Shown: one piece after another, positions 7,387 to 15,587 of the stretch
Layout: each line of letters opens with the position of its first letter
Position numbering within the stretch: position 1 is the first letter of the stretch
Program-made: the position numbers and the translations under genes
Notes under the pieces: model-generated
Seen by the model: only the letters and a program-made list of their open reading frames with translations
Told to the model about the DNA's origin: nothing
Database searches by the model: none
Assembly (NCBI RefSeq): GCF_000170895.1
Contig: NZ_ABCS01000034.1
Location: forward strand, 22,340-86,339
From: Plesiocystis pacifica SIR-1
Lineage (GTDB): Bacteria > Myxococcota_A > Polyangia > Nannocystales > Nannocystaceae
Length of the DNA stretch: 64,000 bases
Direction of reading: 5' to 3'

Positions 7387-9093
7387 TCAAGGCGTCGGTG
7401 CAGGCGGAGGCGGGGAGGGCTGGGGCGGTTGAGGCTCGGGCCCGTCGCCCTGGCGGACCACGCTGCGGACCTTGCCGTAGTCCAGGGTGATCAGCTGGTC
7501 CGCGCAGTGGAAGTAGCGGTCGTCGTGGCTGACGGCGATCACCGTCTTGCCCCGCGCGACCAGGCTGGGCACGAGCTCTTCGTAGAAGTACTGGCGGAAC
7601 TCCGGGTCCTGGTCGGCGGCCCACTCGTCGAAGGCGCAGATCGGGCGGTCCTCGAGCAGCGCGACGATCATCGCCAGGCGCTTGCGCTGGCCCGTGGACA
7701 GGGCCCGGTTGGTGAAGCGCTGGTTCTCGAAGTTGGTCTTGGCGCTGAGCTGCATCTGGTCGAGCAAGCGCGCGGCCTGCTGGGGGTCGGCGTCGAGCAG
7801 GCCGTAGAGCTTCGTGAACAGGTGGAAGTCGGTGAAGATCACCGAGAGCATCTCGCGGTAGGCCGCGACGTTGCCCTTGCCCACGCGCACGCCGTCGACG
7901 ATGAGCTGGCCAGCGGCGGCGGGGTAGAGGCCGGTCAGCGCCTTGAACAGCGTCGACTTGCCGCTGCCGTTGCCGCCGACGAGGAAGACGACCTCGCCCG
8001 CGCGGACGCTCAGGTCGAGGGGGCCGACGCGAAAGCCCGGCTCGTCGCTGTCGGGGTACTTGAACTCGAGGCCGCGGACCTCGAGGCGCTCGAACACCTG
8101 CCCGGGGCGCTCGTAGTCCTGCACGGGCCAGGGCCGCTGGATGGCCTCGCCGAAGGCGTCCTCGCTGGCGATGGCGTCGAGCTTGCCCTCGAGGGTCGCG
8201 ATCTGTTCGAGGGCGACGTTGGAGCGCAGGTAGGCCGGGAGCCCGCCCGCGATGCCGGCGATGGGGTTCCAGGCGAACAGCACCGTGGCCGTCAGCGCGC
8301 CGATGGTCGCCGGGGTGAACTCGAGGTACTGGGGCAGGATCATGGTCAGCACGCACAGCAGCGTGAACAGGACCACGTTGGTGAAGATGTAGTTGTCGTC
8401 GAAGAGCACGTGGGTGCGCACGGTCAGGTCGCGCAGGGTCTTGGTCCCGTGCACGACCTCGCCGACGACCTCGTCGCTGCGCTTGGCGCTGAACTTGGTC
8501 TCGCGGAAGCCCTGGACCAGATCGGTGAGCGCGTCGAAGAACACCAGGCGCTGGGCCGAGGCCTCCTGCAGGCCGTCGAGGATGACCTTGCGCTTGTTCC
8601 AAAACAGCGCCATGCCCGAGCCGATCAGCAGGGCGACGAACACGAAGCCCTCGGGGCTCAGCCACAGCACGTAGAGCGAGGCCGCGGCGAGCACGAGCAC
8701 GGACATCATCAAGTTGGCGATCTGCCCGGCCGAGTCCGAGATCATCCCGATGTTCTCGGTGATGCGGTCGTAGATCTCGGACCGGCCCATGTTCTCGAGG
8801 CCGTAGGCCTCGGCGCGCTCGAGCTTGCGGGTGATCCGGTTTTTGATCCGCAGCAGCGCGTCCTCGACGATCGCCGTGGTCCGGTGGTGGGTCTGGCGGG
8901 CGCTGATGACATAGAGCAGCCCGGCGACGACGAACATCGCGAGCAGGCGGAAGTCGACGGTCTCGCTGTGCTCGGCGGCGTGGTTGGCCAGGCCCAGGAG
9001 CATCGCATTGGACACGCCGGCGAGGGTCGCGGCCGCGAACACGGTGGTGACCCGCGCCCCGGCCTCTTCCTTGATCATGTCGACGATGGTCAT
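7387..9093 (-). CDS. Cyclic-peptide-export-type ABC transporter (PvdE/SyrD-like), fused permease and ATPase
   Basis: This is a 568-residue half-transporter. Residues about 10-330 form the six-helix membrane domain and about 335-550 the ATPase. The ATPase has Walker A GGNGSGKST (about 375-382), signature LSTGQRKR, Walker B with CAFDEWAADQDPEFR, and a switch His in AVSHDD. The DEWAADQDPEFR segment is characteristic of the PvdE/SyrD family, which exports siderophore precursors, cyclic lipopeptides or microcin-like peptides from the cytoplasm. No peptide-synthetase gene lies nearby, so the substrate is unknown. It is divergent, with an 84-bp gap, from a solute-binding-like gene, which hints at shared regulation. 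The C-terminal tail is Pro-rich. Confidence 0.9.
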   Translation of the reverse strand: MTIVDMIKEEAGARVTTVFAAATLAGVSNAMLLGLANHAAEHSETVDFRLLAMFVVAGLLYVISARQTHHRTTAIVEDALLRIKNRITRKLERAEAYGLENMGRSEIYDRITENIGMISDSAGQIANLMMSVLVLAAASLYVLWLSPEGFVFVALLIGSGMALFWNKRKVILDGLQEASAQRLVFFDALTDLVQGFRETKFSAKRSDEVVGEVVHGTKTLRDLTVRTHVLFDDNYIFTNVVLFTLLCVLTMILPQYLEFTPATIGALTATVLFAWNPIAGIAGGLPAYLRSNVALEQIATLEGKLDAIASEDAFGEAIQRPWPVQDYERPGQVFERLEVRGLEFKYPDSDEPGFRVGPLDLSVRAGEVVFLVGGNGSGKSTLFKALTGLYPAAAGQLIVDGVRVGKGNVAAYREMLSVIFTDFHLFTKLYGLLDADPQQAARLLDQMQLSAKTNFENQRFTNRALSTGQRKRLAMIVALLEDRPICAFDEWAADQDPEFRQYFYEELVPSLVARGKTVIAVSHDDRYFHCADQLITLDYGKVRSVVRQGDGPEPQPPQPSPPPPAPTP

Positions 9094-9177
9094 GCTGGTC
9101 GCGTGGTGGGGCTAGGGTAGCGGGATCCTGGGCGGCGATCACCTCGCTCGGCTTGCGGGCGGGGGCCCTCGGCAGGC

Positions 9178-10656
9178 ATGCTGCTCTCCCGTGTCCGCGC
9201 CCTCGCCCCGCCCCGCCGCGTCCGCGGGCCCTCCCTCGAGCAGCCCGGTGGCGCCGTGAGCCGGCGGTGGCCGAGCTTCGTCGCGGGCTTCCCCGGGGCG
9301 CGCAAGCGGACGCCGACGCAGCAGGCCGCCCGCGACGTGGTCGGCTTCGTGCTGGCCGTGGCGACCCTCGTGGCCCTGTTCTACTCGGGCTGGAAGCTGA
9401 TCTTCTCGCCCAACCAGTACCCCCTGGCGCACCCCATGGGCGAGACCGACATGGTCGAGGCCAGCTTCCCCGAGCGCTGCGGGGAGGCGCGCCCGCGGCC
9501 CTTCGTGATTCGCGTGGTCTACGGCCCGGACCTGGCCGAGTGGATCGAGCCGGCGGCGACCCGCTACATGCACGACTGCCCCAACTCGCAGATCAAGCTG
9601 CGGGCGATGAGGGACATCGACGCGGTCCGGGCCATCGCGGCCGGCGAGATCGAGCCGACGCTGTGGATCCCCCGGGACCGCTCCATGCTGACCTTGCTGG
9701 AGGCGCGCTGGACCCGGGGCGAGGCCCTGGCCGTCGACGACGGGCCCGCGCTGGTCCGCACGCCGATGGTCATGCTGATGTGGAAGGACCGCCTCGACGC
9801 CCTCGACGCGGCCTTGCCCGCAGGCCTGCGGGGGCGAGGGGGCTGGAGCGGCAGCGTGTGCGCCGGCATCCCCACCGAGCCGCGGGGCCTCCACCCCGAC
9901 CCGGGAGAGGGCAAGCTCGAGCGCGACGCGATGGTGCCCATCTCCTGGGCGGAGCTGCGCCACGAGCCCAGGCTCGCCGGCTGGGGGCACGTGCGGGTCG
10001 ACCACGCCTCGCCGAGCGACTCGTCCGTGGGCCTGCTCGGGCTGACCCTCGTCGCCCGCGACTACGCCCAGTCCCGCGGCCACAGCCTCGAGGACCTCGA
10101 AGACTTCGATCGCCTCGGCGCGGACTTCCAGCGCTGGCTCGAGCGCTGCGAGGCCGGCCTGCCCCAGCCCAAGGCCACCGGCCGCCTGCTGACCGAGACC
10201 ATGTTCAACCTCGGCGACCCCGGGCAGAGCAGCAACGGCTCCGACGGGGTCATCAGCACGGAGCAGCTCGCGTTCTCGGTTTTGACCCGCATCGACGCCC
10301 ACGAGGCCGGGGTCGAGGCCGTGCGCATCGTCTACCCCGACGACACCGCGCAGCTCGATCACCCCGCGCTGTTTTTGGCCCTCGGCGAGCACGACGAGGG
10401 GGCGGTGGCCCAGCGCTTCGTCGACGTGCTGTTGGGGGAGGAGCAGCAGGCCCGGGCCCTCGAGCTCGGCTTTCGGCCCGCGAACCCCGAGGTCGAGCTG
10501 CGCAGCTACGACGCCGGCCCCAACCCCTTCCTGCGCCTGCGCCGGCACGGGGTCCAGCTCGAGCTCGACATCGCCGAGACCCTGGGGGAGGTCATCGAGG
10601 ACGAGGTCCTCGCCGTGGTCATGGCGCGCTGGCAGGACGCGACCGGGCGCGAGTAG
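9178..10656 (+). CDS. Membrane-anchored solute-binding-like protein
   Basis: This is a 492-residue protein with a basic N-terminus and one membrane helix at about 54-76, followed by an extracytoplasmic domain. That domain opens FVIRVVYGPDLAEWIEPAA, then has LWIPRDRSMLTLL and SPSDSSVGLLGLTLVARDY. This order of a first beta-strand with an EWIEP helix, a P-x-D-x-S turn and an SxSGL-like helix fits type II periplasmic binding proteins of the kind also found upstream of VWA domains. No VWA domain is present. A GTG at about residue 27 is an alternative start. Ligand unknown; the divergent ABC exporter may be a functional partner. Confidence 0.65.
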   Translation: MLLSRVRALAPPRRVRGPSLEQPGGAVSRRWPSFVAGFPGARKRTPTQQAARDVVGFVLAVATLVALFYSGWKLIFSPNQYPLAHPMGETDMVEASFPERCGEARPRPFVIRVVYGPDLAEWIEPAATRYMHDCPNSQIKLRAMRDIDAVRAIAAGEIEPTLWIPRDRSMLTLLEARWTRGEALAVDDGPALVRTPMVMLMWKDRLDALDAALPAGLRGRGGWSGSVCAGIPTEPRGLHPDPGEGKLERDAMVPISWAELRHEPRLAGWGHVRVDHASPSDSSVGLLGLTLVARDYAQSRGHSLEDLEDFDRLGADFQRWLERCEAGLPQPKATGRLLTETMFNLGDPGQSSNGSDGVISTEQLAFSVLTRIDAHEAGVEAVRIVYPDDTAQLDHPALFLALGEHDEGAVAQRFVDVLLGEEQQARALELGFRPANPEVELRSYDAGPNPFLRLRRHGVQLELDIAETLGEVIEDEVLAVVMARWQDATGRE

Positions 10657-10805
10657 CTCCGCGCTCCGAGCGACGGCCGGCCTCGCGCTTGCGAGCGCGC
10701 GCTTCGAGCTCGGAGCTTGATCCCGCGCCCTGGGTCGCTCACCCCCTGACCGGATCGAGTGGATGTCGTCGGGACGGATCGCGGCGCGGCGGTCATGGCC
10801 GGGGC

Positions 10806-10868
10806 ATGAAGCAGAAAACCCGTGTCAAAGCCGGAATGAAGAAGATCTACGTCGGGAACCTGCCGTAG
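10806..10868 (+). pseudogene. 20-codon ORF ending in an RRM-type start (gene stub)
   Basis: ATG at 10806 begins a frame reading MKQKTRVKAG, then MKKIYVGNLP, then TAG. K-I-Y-V-G-N-L-P is the RNP2 strand that opens bacterial single-RRM RNA-binding proteins, which usually begin almost exactly this way and run for 80-120 residues. Here the frame stops right after that strand, and a hairpin follows 24 bp later. The simplest reading is the 5' stub of a deleted RRM gene. A short peptide leader or chance match cannot be excluded. The rest of 10657-10941 has no gene. Confidence 0.35.
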
Positions 10869-10891
10869 CGATCGATCCGGGCCAAACCCGC

Positions 10892-10920
10892 AGGCCCGGC
10901 CCCTCGAGGGGGTCGGGCCT
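10892..10920. terminator. Inverted repeat between convergent genes
   Basis: AGGCCCGGCCCC at 10892-10903 pairs with GGGGGTCGGGCCT at 10908-10920 across a short TCGA-containing loop, with one G-T pair. On the plus side a T-containing stretch (GTCGAATTGATTTG) follows. It probably terminates transcription from both sides. Confidence 0.55.
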
Positions 10921-10941
10921 GTCGAATTGATTTGCCCAAGC

Positions 10942-11955
10942 TCAGCTCGGGGCCGCCGACCAAAACTCGATCATCGGCCCCGGCCGGATGCAGCAGTCGC
11001 GCTCGCCCTCGACCGCGACCATCTCCCCGTCGAGGGTGAAGCCCTCGCGGATCCGAAAGCGCAGCTCCTCGACGTTGGCCCGGGCGACCAGGGCGTACTC
11101 GGCCTCGAGCTCGCGCTGATCCCCGCGGGCGAACAGCAACGGAAAGGAATGGCGGAAGCACTGCGCCGGGGCCATGCCGTTGCCCGAGAAGTGGAAGCGC
11201 TCGGGGGCGACGGCCTCGGGGGGCAGGGGGCGAAAGCCCATGGTGGTCTGGGCCAGGGTCCCGACGATCAGCGAGTGCAGCCGGTGCTGGCTGGCCGGCG
11301 CGGCGAGGGGCTGGCCGTCGACGACCATGGCCAGATCGTGGCGGGCGAACACGGGCTGCTCGCTGGCCCGCGGGTGCAGGCTCTGGGCGAAGGTCTGGGC
11401 CATGGTCACGGCCGCGTCGGCGACGGTCGGGTGATCGCGGCGGCTGTAGTAGGAGTCGAGCACGCGGTAGCCGACGCCCCAGGCGAACATGAACCCGTAG
11501 ATGGGCTCGTGGCCGTCGACGCGGATGTCGAGGGAGGGGAGCAGGGTCCGGCGCAGGCGGGTGGGGTCGGGCAGGCGGGAGAGCGTGAGCTCGGGGCTCT
11601 CGGAGAAGCCGAGGTACTCGGCGAGCACGTTGATGGTGCCGGCGGCCACGGGCAGGATGACCGGGCGCGGCGCGTCGGGGCCGAGGCTGTTGATCATCGC
11701 GCTGAGCCCCCGGGCGATGGTCCCGTCGCCGCCGTAGAAGCACACGGTCTGCGAGCGGTCGACGGGCAGGCGCTCGAACAGCGCGGTGAGCTCGTCGAGG
11801 TTGGCGGTCAGGTGCAGGCGCGGGTTGAGCTCGCCCGCGTCCGCGCCCTGTCGACGCAGGAGCCGACGGACGCTGCCGGCGTTGGGGTTGAGCACCAGGA
11901 ACAGGCTCGGAGACTCGCGCAGGTGGCGGTCGAGGGTCTGAGTCAGCGCTTGCAT
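10942..11955 (-). CDS. Diacylglycerol/sphingosine-kinase-like lipid kinase
   Basis: This 337-residue protein has the DAGK catalytic fold. The N-terminal FLVLNPNAGS is followed by the nucleotide-binding CFYGGDGTIARGL (about 70-82), then LPVAAGTINVLAEYLG. The C-terminal part ends with GFTLDGE, the usual Asp-Gly-Glu metal/active-site turn of the YegS/DgkB superfamily. It should phosphorylate a lipid alcohol (diacylglycerol or a long-chain base) with ATP at the inner membrane face. It has no membrane helix. It stands alone between an RRM stub and an SPFH gene. The lipid substrate cannot be told from sequence. Confidence 0.85.
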   Translation of the reverse strand: MQALTQTLDRHLRESPSLFLVLNPNAGSVRRLLRRQGADAGELNPRLHLTANLDELTALFERLPVDRSQTVCFYGGDGTIARGLSAMINSLGPDAPRPVILPVAAGTINVLAEYLGFSESPELTLSRLPDPTRLRRTLLPSLDIRVDGHEPIYGFMFAWGVGYRVLDSYYSRRDHPTVADAAVTMAQTFAQSLHPRASEQPVFARHDLAMVVDGQPLAAPASQHRLHSLIVGTLAQTTMGFRPLPPEAVAPERFHFSGNGMAPAQCFRHSFPLLFARGDQRELEAEYALVARANVEELRFRIREGFTLDGEMVAVEGERDCCIRPGPMIEFWSAAPS

Positions 11956-12057
11956 GGCGACGCCTCCCTCCGCCTACCATCTCCGGGGCCTTCGCGCGAT
12001 GGACAGGCAGGTGCCATTGGCGCAAAAGTCCGATGAGAACGGCGTTCGCAGCGCTTC

Positions 12058-13188
12058 TCAGGGCAGATCGTCGGTCGGAGCCTCGGGCAGGACCTCGAGC
12101 GGGCCGTCGTCGGGGAGGGCGTCGCTGGGCCCGTCATCCGCGCGCTGCTGCGACGCGTCGGGGCCCTCGGGGGCGTCGCCGAGGCTGAACAGCAGCGGGG
12201 TCTGGCCGCCGCCCTGGCCGAGCACGACGACCTTGGCGTTGGGCGACTTGGCCAGCTCGCGGGTGGCCTCGATGTCGCGCCAGCGCAGCAGCGCCGGAGA
12301 GATTTCGCTGACGATGCTGTTGTAGTCGCGGATGCCGGCGGCCTCGATGCGCTTGCGCTCGGCCTCTTGCTCTTCGCGGGCGATGCGGTGGATGTACTCG
12401 AGCTTGAGCTGCTCTTGGCGGTACTTGTCGGCGATCGCCGCCTTGACGATCTCCGGCAGGTTGATGTCCATGAGCTTGATCTCCTGGACGTCGATGTAGC
12501 CGAGCTCGGGGGTGGACGAGACGGGCTCGCCGAGCAGCTCCCCGGGCAGCTCGCCCGTGAGGTCTTGCATGGCCTCGCGGACCTCGACGCCGACCCCTCC
12601 CGCGCCGGCATCGTCCGCGTCGTCCTCGTCGATGCGGGTGATCATCGGGATGTTGCGCAGCTCCTGGAGCACGTCCTTGCTGCTCGAGTAGATCTCGTGG
12701 GCGGGGCGGTTGCCGAAGGTCCGGCGCACGTGGGCCTCGACCTCGGGCTTGATCAGCCGCTCGAAGTAGTTGGGCCCGATGTCCTGGTGGAGCAGGCCCA
12801 GCTGGTTGCGGTGCGGCCGGTAGCGGACCGAGACCACGACCTCGAGGTCGAGGCCCTCGTCGCTGAGCACGCTAAAGCGCAGGGTCTTTTGCTGCAGCCG
12901 GCTCTCGTAGACCGTCAGCGTGTCCCAGGGCGGGATGACGTGGAAGCCCTCGCCCCAGATCCGGTCGGTGACCGTGCCGGCCTCGAAGTAGCGGTACATG
13001 ACCGCGTGGTGACCGGCGGGCACGGTGATGAACATCCGCGGCCACAAAAAGCCCAGGCCCAGGAGGACCACGAGCAGGAAGGTGTAGACGTAAAAGCGGA
13101 GGGTCAGGAACAGCTCGTAGACCGTCTCGCGCGCGCTCTTGCGCTCGACCTCCGGCTGCTCGTCGGGGCTCAGGGGCTGCTCGTCCAT
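12058..13188 (-). CDS. SPFH/Band 7 (prohibitin-like) membrane protein
   Basis: This is a 376-residue protein with a short cytoplasmic start, one membrane helix at about 30-50 (FYVYTFLLVVLLGLGFLW) and a Band 7 domain at about 52-300. The Band 7 domain contains VPAGHHAVMYRYF, GEGFHVIPPWDTL and KTLRFSVLSDEG. A helical section with REEQEAERKRIEA and AGIRDYNSIV follows, typical of HflC/prohibitin scaffolds that oligomerise in membrane microdomains. Odd points are an acidic Asp/Gly insert near residues 190-205 and an acidic tail. It lies 18 bp upstream of the small membrane protein gene on the same strand, and the order with DUF697 suggests one operon. The client protease or protein is unknown. Confidence 0.85.
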   Translation of the reverse strand: MDEQPLSPDEQPEVERKSARETVYELFLTLRFYVYTFLLVVLLGLGFLWPRMFITVPAGHHAVMYRYFEAGTVTDRIWGEGFHVIPPWDTLTVYESRLQQKTLRFSVLSDEGLDLEVVVSVRYRPHRNQLGLLHQDIGPNYFERLIKPEVEAHVRRTFGNRPAHEIYSSSKDVLQELRNIPMITRIDEDDADDAGAGGVGVEVREAMQDLTGELPGELLGEPVSSTPELGYIDVQEIKLMDINLPEIVKAAIADKYRQEQLKLEYIHRIAREEQEAERKRIEAAGIRDYNSIVSEISPALLRWRDIEATRELAKSPNAKVVVLGQGGGQTPLLFSLGDAPEGPDASQQRADDGPSDALPDDGPLEVLPEAPTDDLP

Positions 13189-13207
13189 GGGGCGCGCTCC
13201 GCTGCTT

Positions 13208-13390
13208 CTAGCTGGTTCGGGGCGGGCGGTAGGGCTTGGGCCCAGACAGCCACGCGGCCACGAAGCCGCCGATGGGGGTCAGGAAGATGGACACCAGGAT
13301 CGTCAGCCAAAAGCCGAGCCGGCGGGTGCTGCCGACCAGCCCGGCGCCGACGATCGCGAGCACCGGCAGGGCGATGGCGACGAGGCTCAT
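13208..13390 (-). CDS. Small two-helix membrane protein
   Basis: This 60-residue protein has two hydrophobic segments (MSLVAIALPVLAIVGAG and WLTILVSIFLTPIGGFVAAW) separated by a basic turn STRRLGF, and ends in a Pro/Arg tail. The start overlaps the stop of the upstream DUF697 gene as ATGA, so translation is probably coupled. I do not recognise the family. Similar GSxRRLGFW-type small membrane proteins occur widely without assigned role. The context suggests a component of the DUF697/SPFH membrane group. Confidence 0.7.
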   Translation of the reverse strand: MSLVAIALPVLAIVGAGLVGSTRRLGFWLTILVSIFLTPIGGFVAAWLSGPKPYRPPRTS

Positions 13391-13995
13391 GGCGTCGGGG
13401 TGACCTCGATCTCGGGCTCGCTGCTGGCGGCCGCCTTGGCCTGCTTGGGATCGAGCTTGGACACGGTCTCCTTGGCCCTCTCGAACTCGGTCTTGAAGAA
13501 CTCGCGCATCGCCTTGGGGTCGAAGTCGAGGATGGTGCCGCCCGACTCGAAGTGCATGATGAAGGCCCGGCCGACGGCGTGGGTCAGGGCGCCCGAGACC
13601 ACGGGCACGCTGGCCGCCGAGAGGGCGTAGCCGACCACGGGCACGAACTTGAGCATGCTGGCGCCGATGGCCCCGCCGAGGCCGACCCCGCCCATCCCGA
13701 CGAGCAGGGAGGTGACCGCCTTCTTGGCGATGCCCTCGGTGAACTCGAGGCCGTAGAGGTCGCTGAGCTCCTTGAGCAGCTTGACCTGCACGCCGGTGAT
13801 CGCCACGAGGTCGAACATCGGCAGGGGCAGGATGCCCGCGCTGAAGGCCCACAGCACGTTGCGGTGCACGATGGCCTCGGCCTTGAGCAGGCGGGACTCT
13901 CGATCGCCCGAGCCCTGGGACGGCGCGCTGGCTCCGTTGGTCTCGGCGCCGGTGGACGCATCGCTGGTGTTGTCGGTGTCAGACTGGGTCGCCAT
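13387..13995 (-). CDS. DUF697-family membrane-associated protein
   Basis: This is a 202-residue protein. A Ser/Thr-rich start of about 35 residues leads into the DUF697 pattern: a helix with AEAIVHRNVLWAFSAG, then ILPLPMFDLVAITGVQVKLL (about 55-75), two Gly-rich hydrophobic segments (LVGMGGVGLGGAIGAS and VVGYALSAAS), and GRAFIMHFESGG. DUF697 proteins are usually tied to GTPases or membrane stress, with the exact role unknown. ATG 13995 was chosen because GAAGGTGAG lies about 9 nt upstream; the frame stays open to 14265 but that part reads as non-coding. The tail is Ala/Pro-rich. Confidence 0.8.
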   Translation of the reverse strand: MATQSDTDNTSDASTGAETNGASAPSQGSGDRESRLLKAEAIVHRNVLWAFSAGILPLPMFDLVAITGVQVKLLKELSDLYGLEFTEGIAKKAVTSLLVGMGGVGLGGAIGASMLKFVPVVGYALSAASVPVVSGALTHAVGRAFIMHFESGGTILDFDPKAMREFFKTEFERAKETVSKLDPKQAKAAASSEPEIEVTPTP

Positions 13996-14129
13996 CGCGT
14001 CGCTCACCTTCGGTCGGGATCGTGTGATACCACGGCCGAGCGAGGTCGTGTTTGCTCCGCGTCGCGGCCGTGTTTGCGCTTGCCTCGGCTCGCGTCGCTG
14101 CGGTAGCTTGTGAGCGTATCGACTCGCCG

Positions 14130-14337
14130 CCCTGAGACTGGACAGAGCCAGTCGGTTGGGGGCGAAATCGTCGACCAACCCAACCTCGCCAAGGAGCAAC
14201 CGCCATGTACCAGAGCCCTCCCGGACGCGGTTGAGACGTAGCTGAGGCCCTCTTGGGCCCGACACGTTTCATCAAACGCGATGTAAAACACCGACCACCG
14301 CTCGGCACTGATGCCGGACGGTGGTCGGTGTCTTTTT
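14130..14337 (+). ncRNA. Candidate structured RNA or tiny-peptide transcript
   Basis: On the plus strand four hairpins follow one another: GACTGG/CCAGTC (14136-14153), GGTTGGG/CCCAACC (14154-14185), GGCCC/GGGCC (14246-14259) and the strong terminator at 14289. Between the second and third, AAGGAG at 14191 lies 8 nt before ATG 14205, which starts a nine-residue frame (MYQSPPGRG) ending at 14234. Either this is a small RNA or a very short translated peptide or leader. No downstream plus-strand gene exists for it to regulate in cis, since the next plus-strand gene is 7.8 kb away. The transcript start was not identified. The remaining sequence in 13996-14478 shows no other gene. Confidence 0.35.
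14289..14337 (+). terminator. Strong Rho-independent terminator
   Basis: CACCGACCACCG at 14289-14300 pairs perfectly with CGGTGGTCGGTG at 14319-14330 (12 bp), followed by TCTTTTT. Reading the other way the stem is followed by TTTTACAT, so it may also stop minus-strand transcripts from the coiled-coil genes at 14479-16574. Confidence 0.85.
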
Positions 14338-14478
14338 GGTCGCTGGCGGGGTCGCTAGCCCTCGGTGCGTGCCCGGATCGTGAAGGGTCTCAGGCCCGCG
14401 CCGCGCGAGCGGCGAGGGCCCCCGACGAGTCCCGTCCTGGTGGCCGGGAAGCTCGGGCGGGGCCCCCGCTGGCGCGAG

Positions 14479-15561
14479 TCATTTGCCCTTGCTGGAGTTC
14501 TTCGCCTGCTCCATGGCGATCTCGCGGATGGCCTCGAAGGAGGTCGCGTTCGACGAGCCCTCGATGGCCTTGACGGCGAGGTCCTGGGCCTGGGTCAGCG
14601 CGGTGTCGAGCTGCTTCTCGAGCCCGCTGATCTGCTTGGTCTGCTTGGCGAGGGTCTCCTCGAGGCTGGCGATCTGGAGCACGGAGACCTCGGACTTGCC
14701 CTCGATGTCCTTGGTGGCCAGCTCGGCGGCGACCTTGGAGTCGCGCCGGGCGATGCTCATGCCCTCGCTCTCGCCCTTCTTGCGCGCGGCCGCGAGGGCG
14801 TCCTCGAAGCCCTCGGCCTTGGCCTCGAGCTCGAGGCGCTGAGCCTCGCGCTCGGCGATGGCCTGCTCGCGGGCGGCCCACTGGGCCTCTTGCTTCTCGC
14901 GCAGCTCGACGAGCTCGGCCTCGAAGGCCTTGGTGGCCTGCTCGGCCTCGTCGGCCTCGCGCTTGCGGCTCTGGTCGCGGCTGTACTCGAAGGCCTCCTC
15001 CTCGCGGGCGCGGGCCTTGTCGCGCTCGGCGATCTGCTCGCTGACCTGCTGCTCGCGGCTGGCCTTCTCCTTGGCGAAGGCGTCGCGCTTGTCGGACAGG
15101 GCCTGCTCGGCGGCCTCGCGCTTCTCGGACAGCTCGTCGGCGTAGGCCTGGGACTTGGCCTCGTAGTCGGCGACGAGGCCGGCGAGGGCGCCCTCCTTGG
15201 CCTCGATGTTGTAGAGCCGGCTCAGATCGTTGGTCAGCGCCTCGACCTGGCTGTGGACCTCGAGCAGGGCGACGGCCTCGGCGGTCAGGCGCTGCTGGAG
15301 GCTGGAGGTGTGCTCACCGATGTGGCCGCCGATCGCCGAGAGCTGCTCGGCGAGGGAGCCCGAGGGGCCCCCCGAGGTCGCGTCGCCGGGGGCGGGGGGC
15401 AGGGCCTTTTGGGCCGAAGCCGAGCTGGCGCCGCCCTTTTTCTTCTCGAGCGCCGTGTGCTTCTTGTCGAGGGCGCGGTAGGCCTTGGCGAGGTCCTCGT
15501 AGGCCGCGAAGATGACGGCCTTGGTGTCGCGCTTGCTGATGTCCTTGATGGGGCTGGTCAT
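14479..15561 (-). CDS. Coiled-coil protein, paralogue of the upstream gene
   Basis: This is a 360-residue protein with a short N-terminal segment (TKAVIFAAYEDLAKAYRAL), a Gly/Ser/Pro hinge at about 45-68, then almost continuous coiled coil rich in Ala, Glu, Lys and Arg to about 335. The last third matches the neighbouring gene: SKVAAELATKDIEGKSEVSV, then LQIASLEETLAKQTKQISGL and TALTQAQDLAVKAI. It has no signal peptide or membrane helix, so it is likely cytoplasmic. A structural or filament-forming role is possible but inferred. It lies 26 bp after the paralogue; the two form an operon. Confidence 0.75.
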   Translation of the reverse strand: MTSPIKDISKRDTKAVIFAAYEDLAKAYRALDKKHTALEKKKGGASSASAQKALPPAPGDATSGGPSGSLAEQLSAIGGHIGEHTSSLQQRLTAEAVALLEVHSQVEALTNDLSRLYNIEAKEGALAGLVADYEAKSQAYADELSEKREAAEQALSDKRDAFAKEKASREQQVSEQIAERDKARAREEEAFEYSRDQSRKREADEAEQATKAFEAELVELREKQEAQWAAREQAIAEREAQRLELEAKAEGFEDALAAARKKGESEGMSIARRDSKVAAELATKDIEGKSEVSVLQIASLEETLAKQTKQISGLEKQLDTALTQAQDLAVKAIEGSSNATSFEAIREIAMEQAKNSSKGK

Positions 15562-15587
15562 GCTTGAATCTCCTCAGTCCGGCGGGC

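Noticed and set aside
13996..14265. N-terminal extension of the DUF697 gene by 90 codons
   Set aside because: The extension reads as non-coding, overlaps the structured plus-strand region, and a clear GAAGGTGAG lies before the ATG at 13995.
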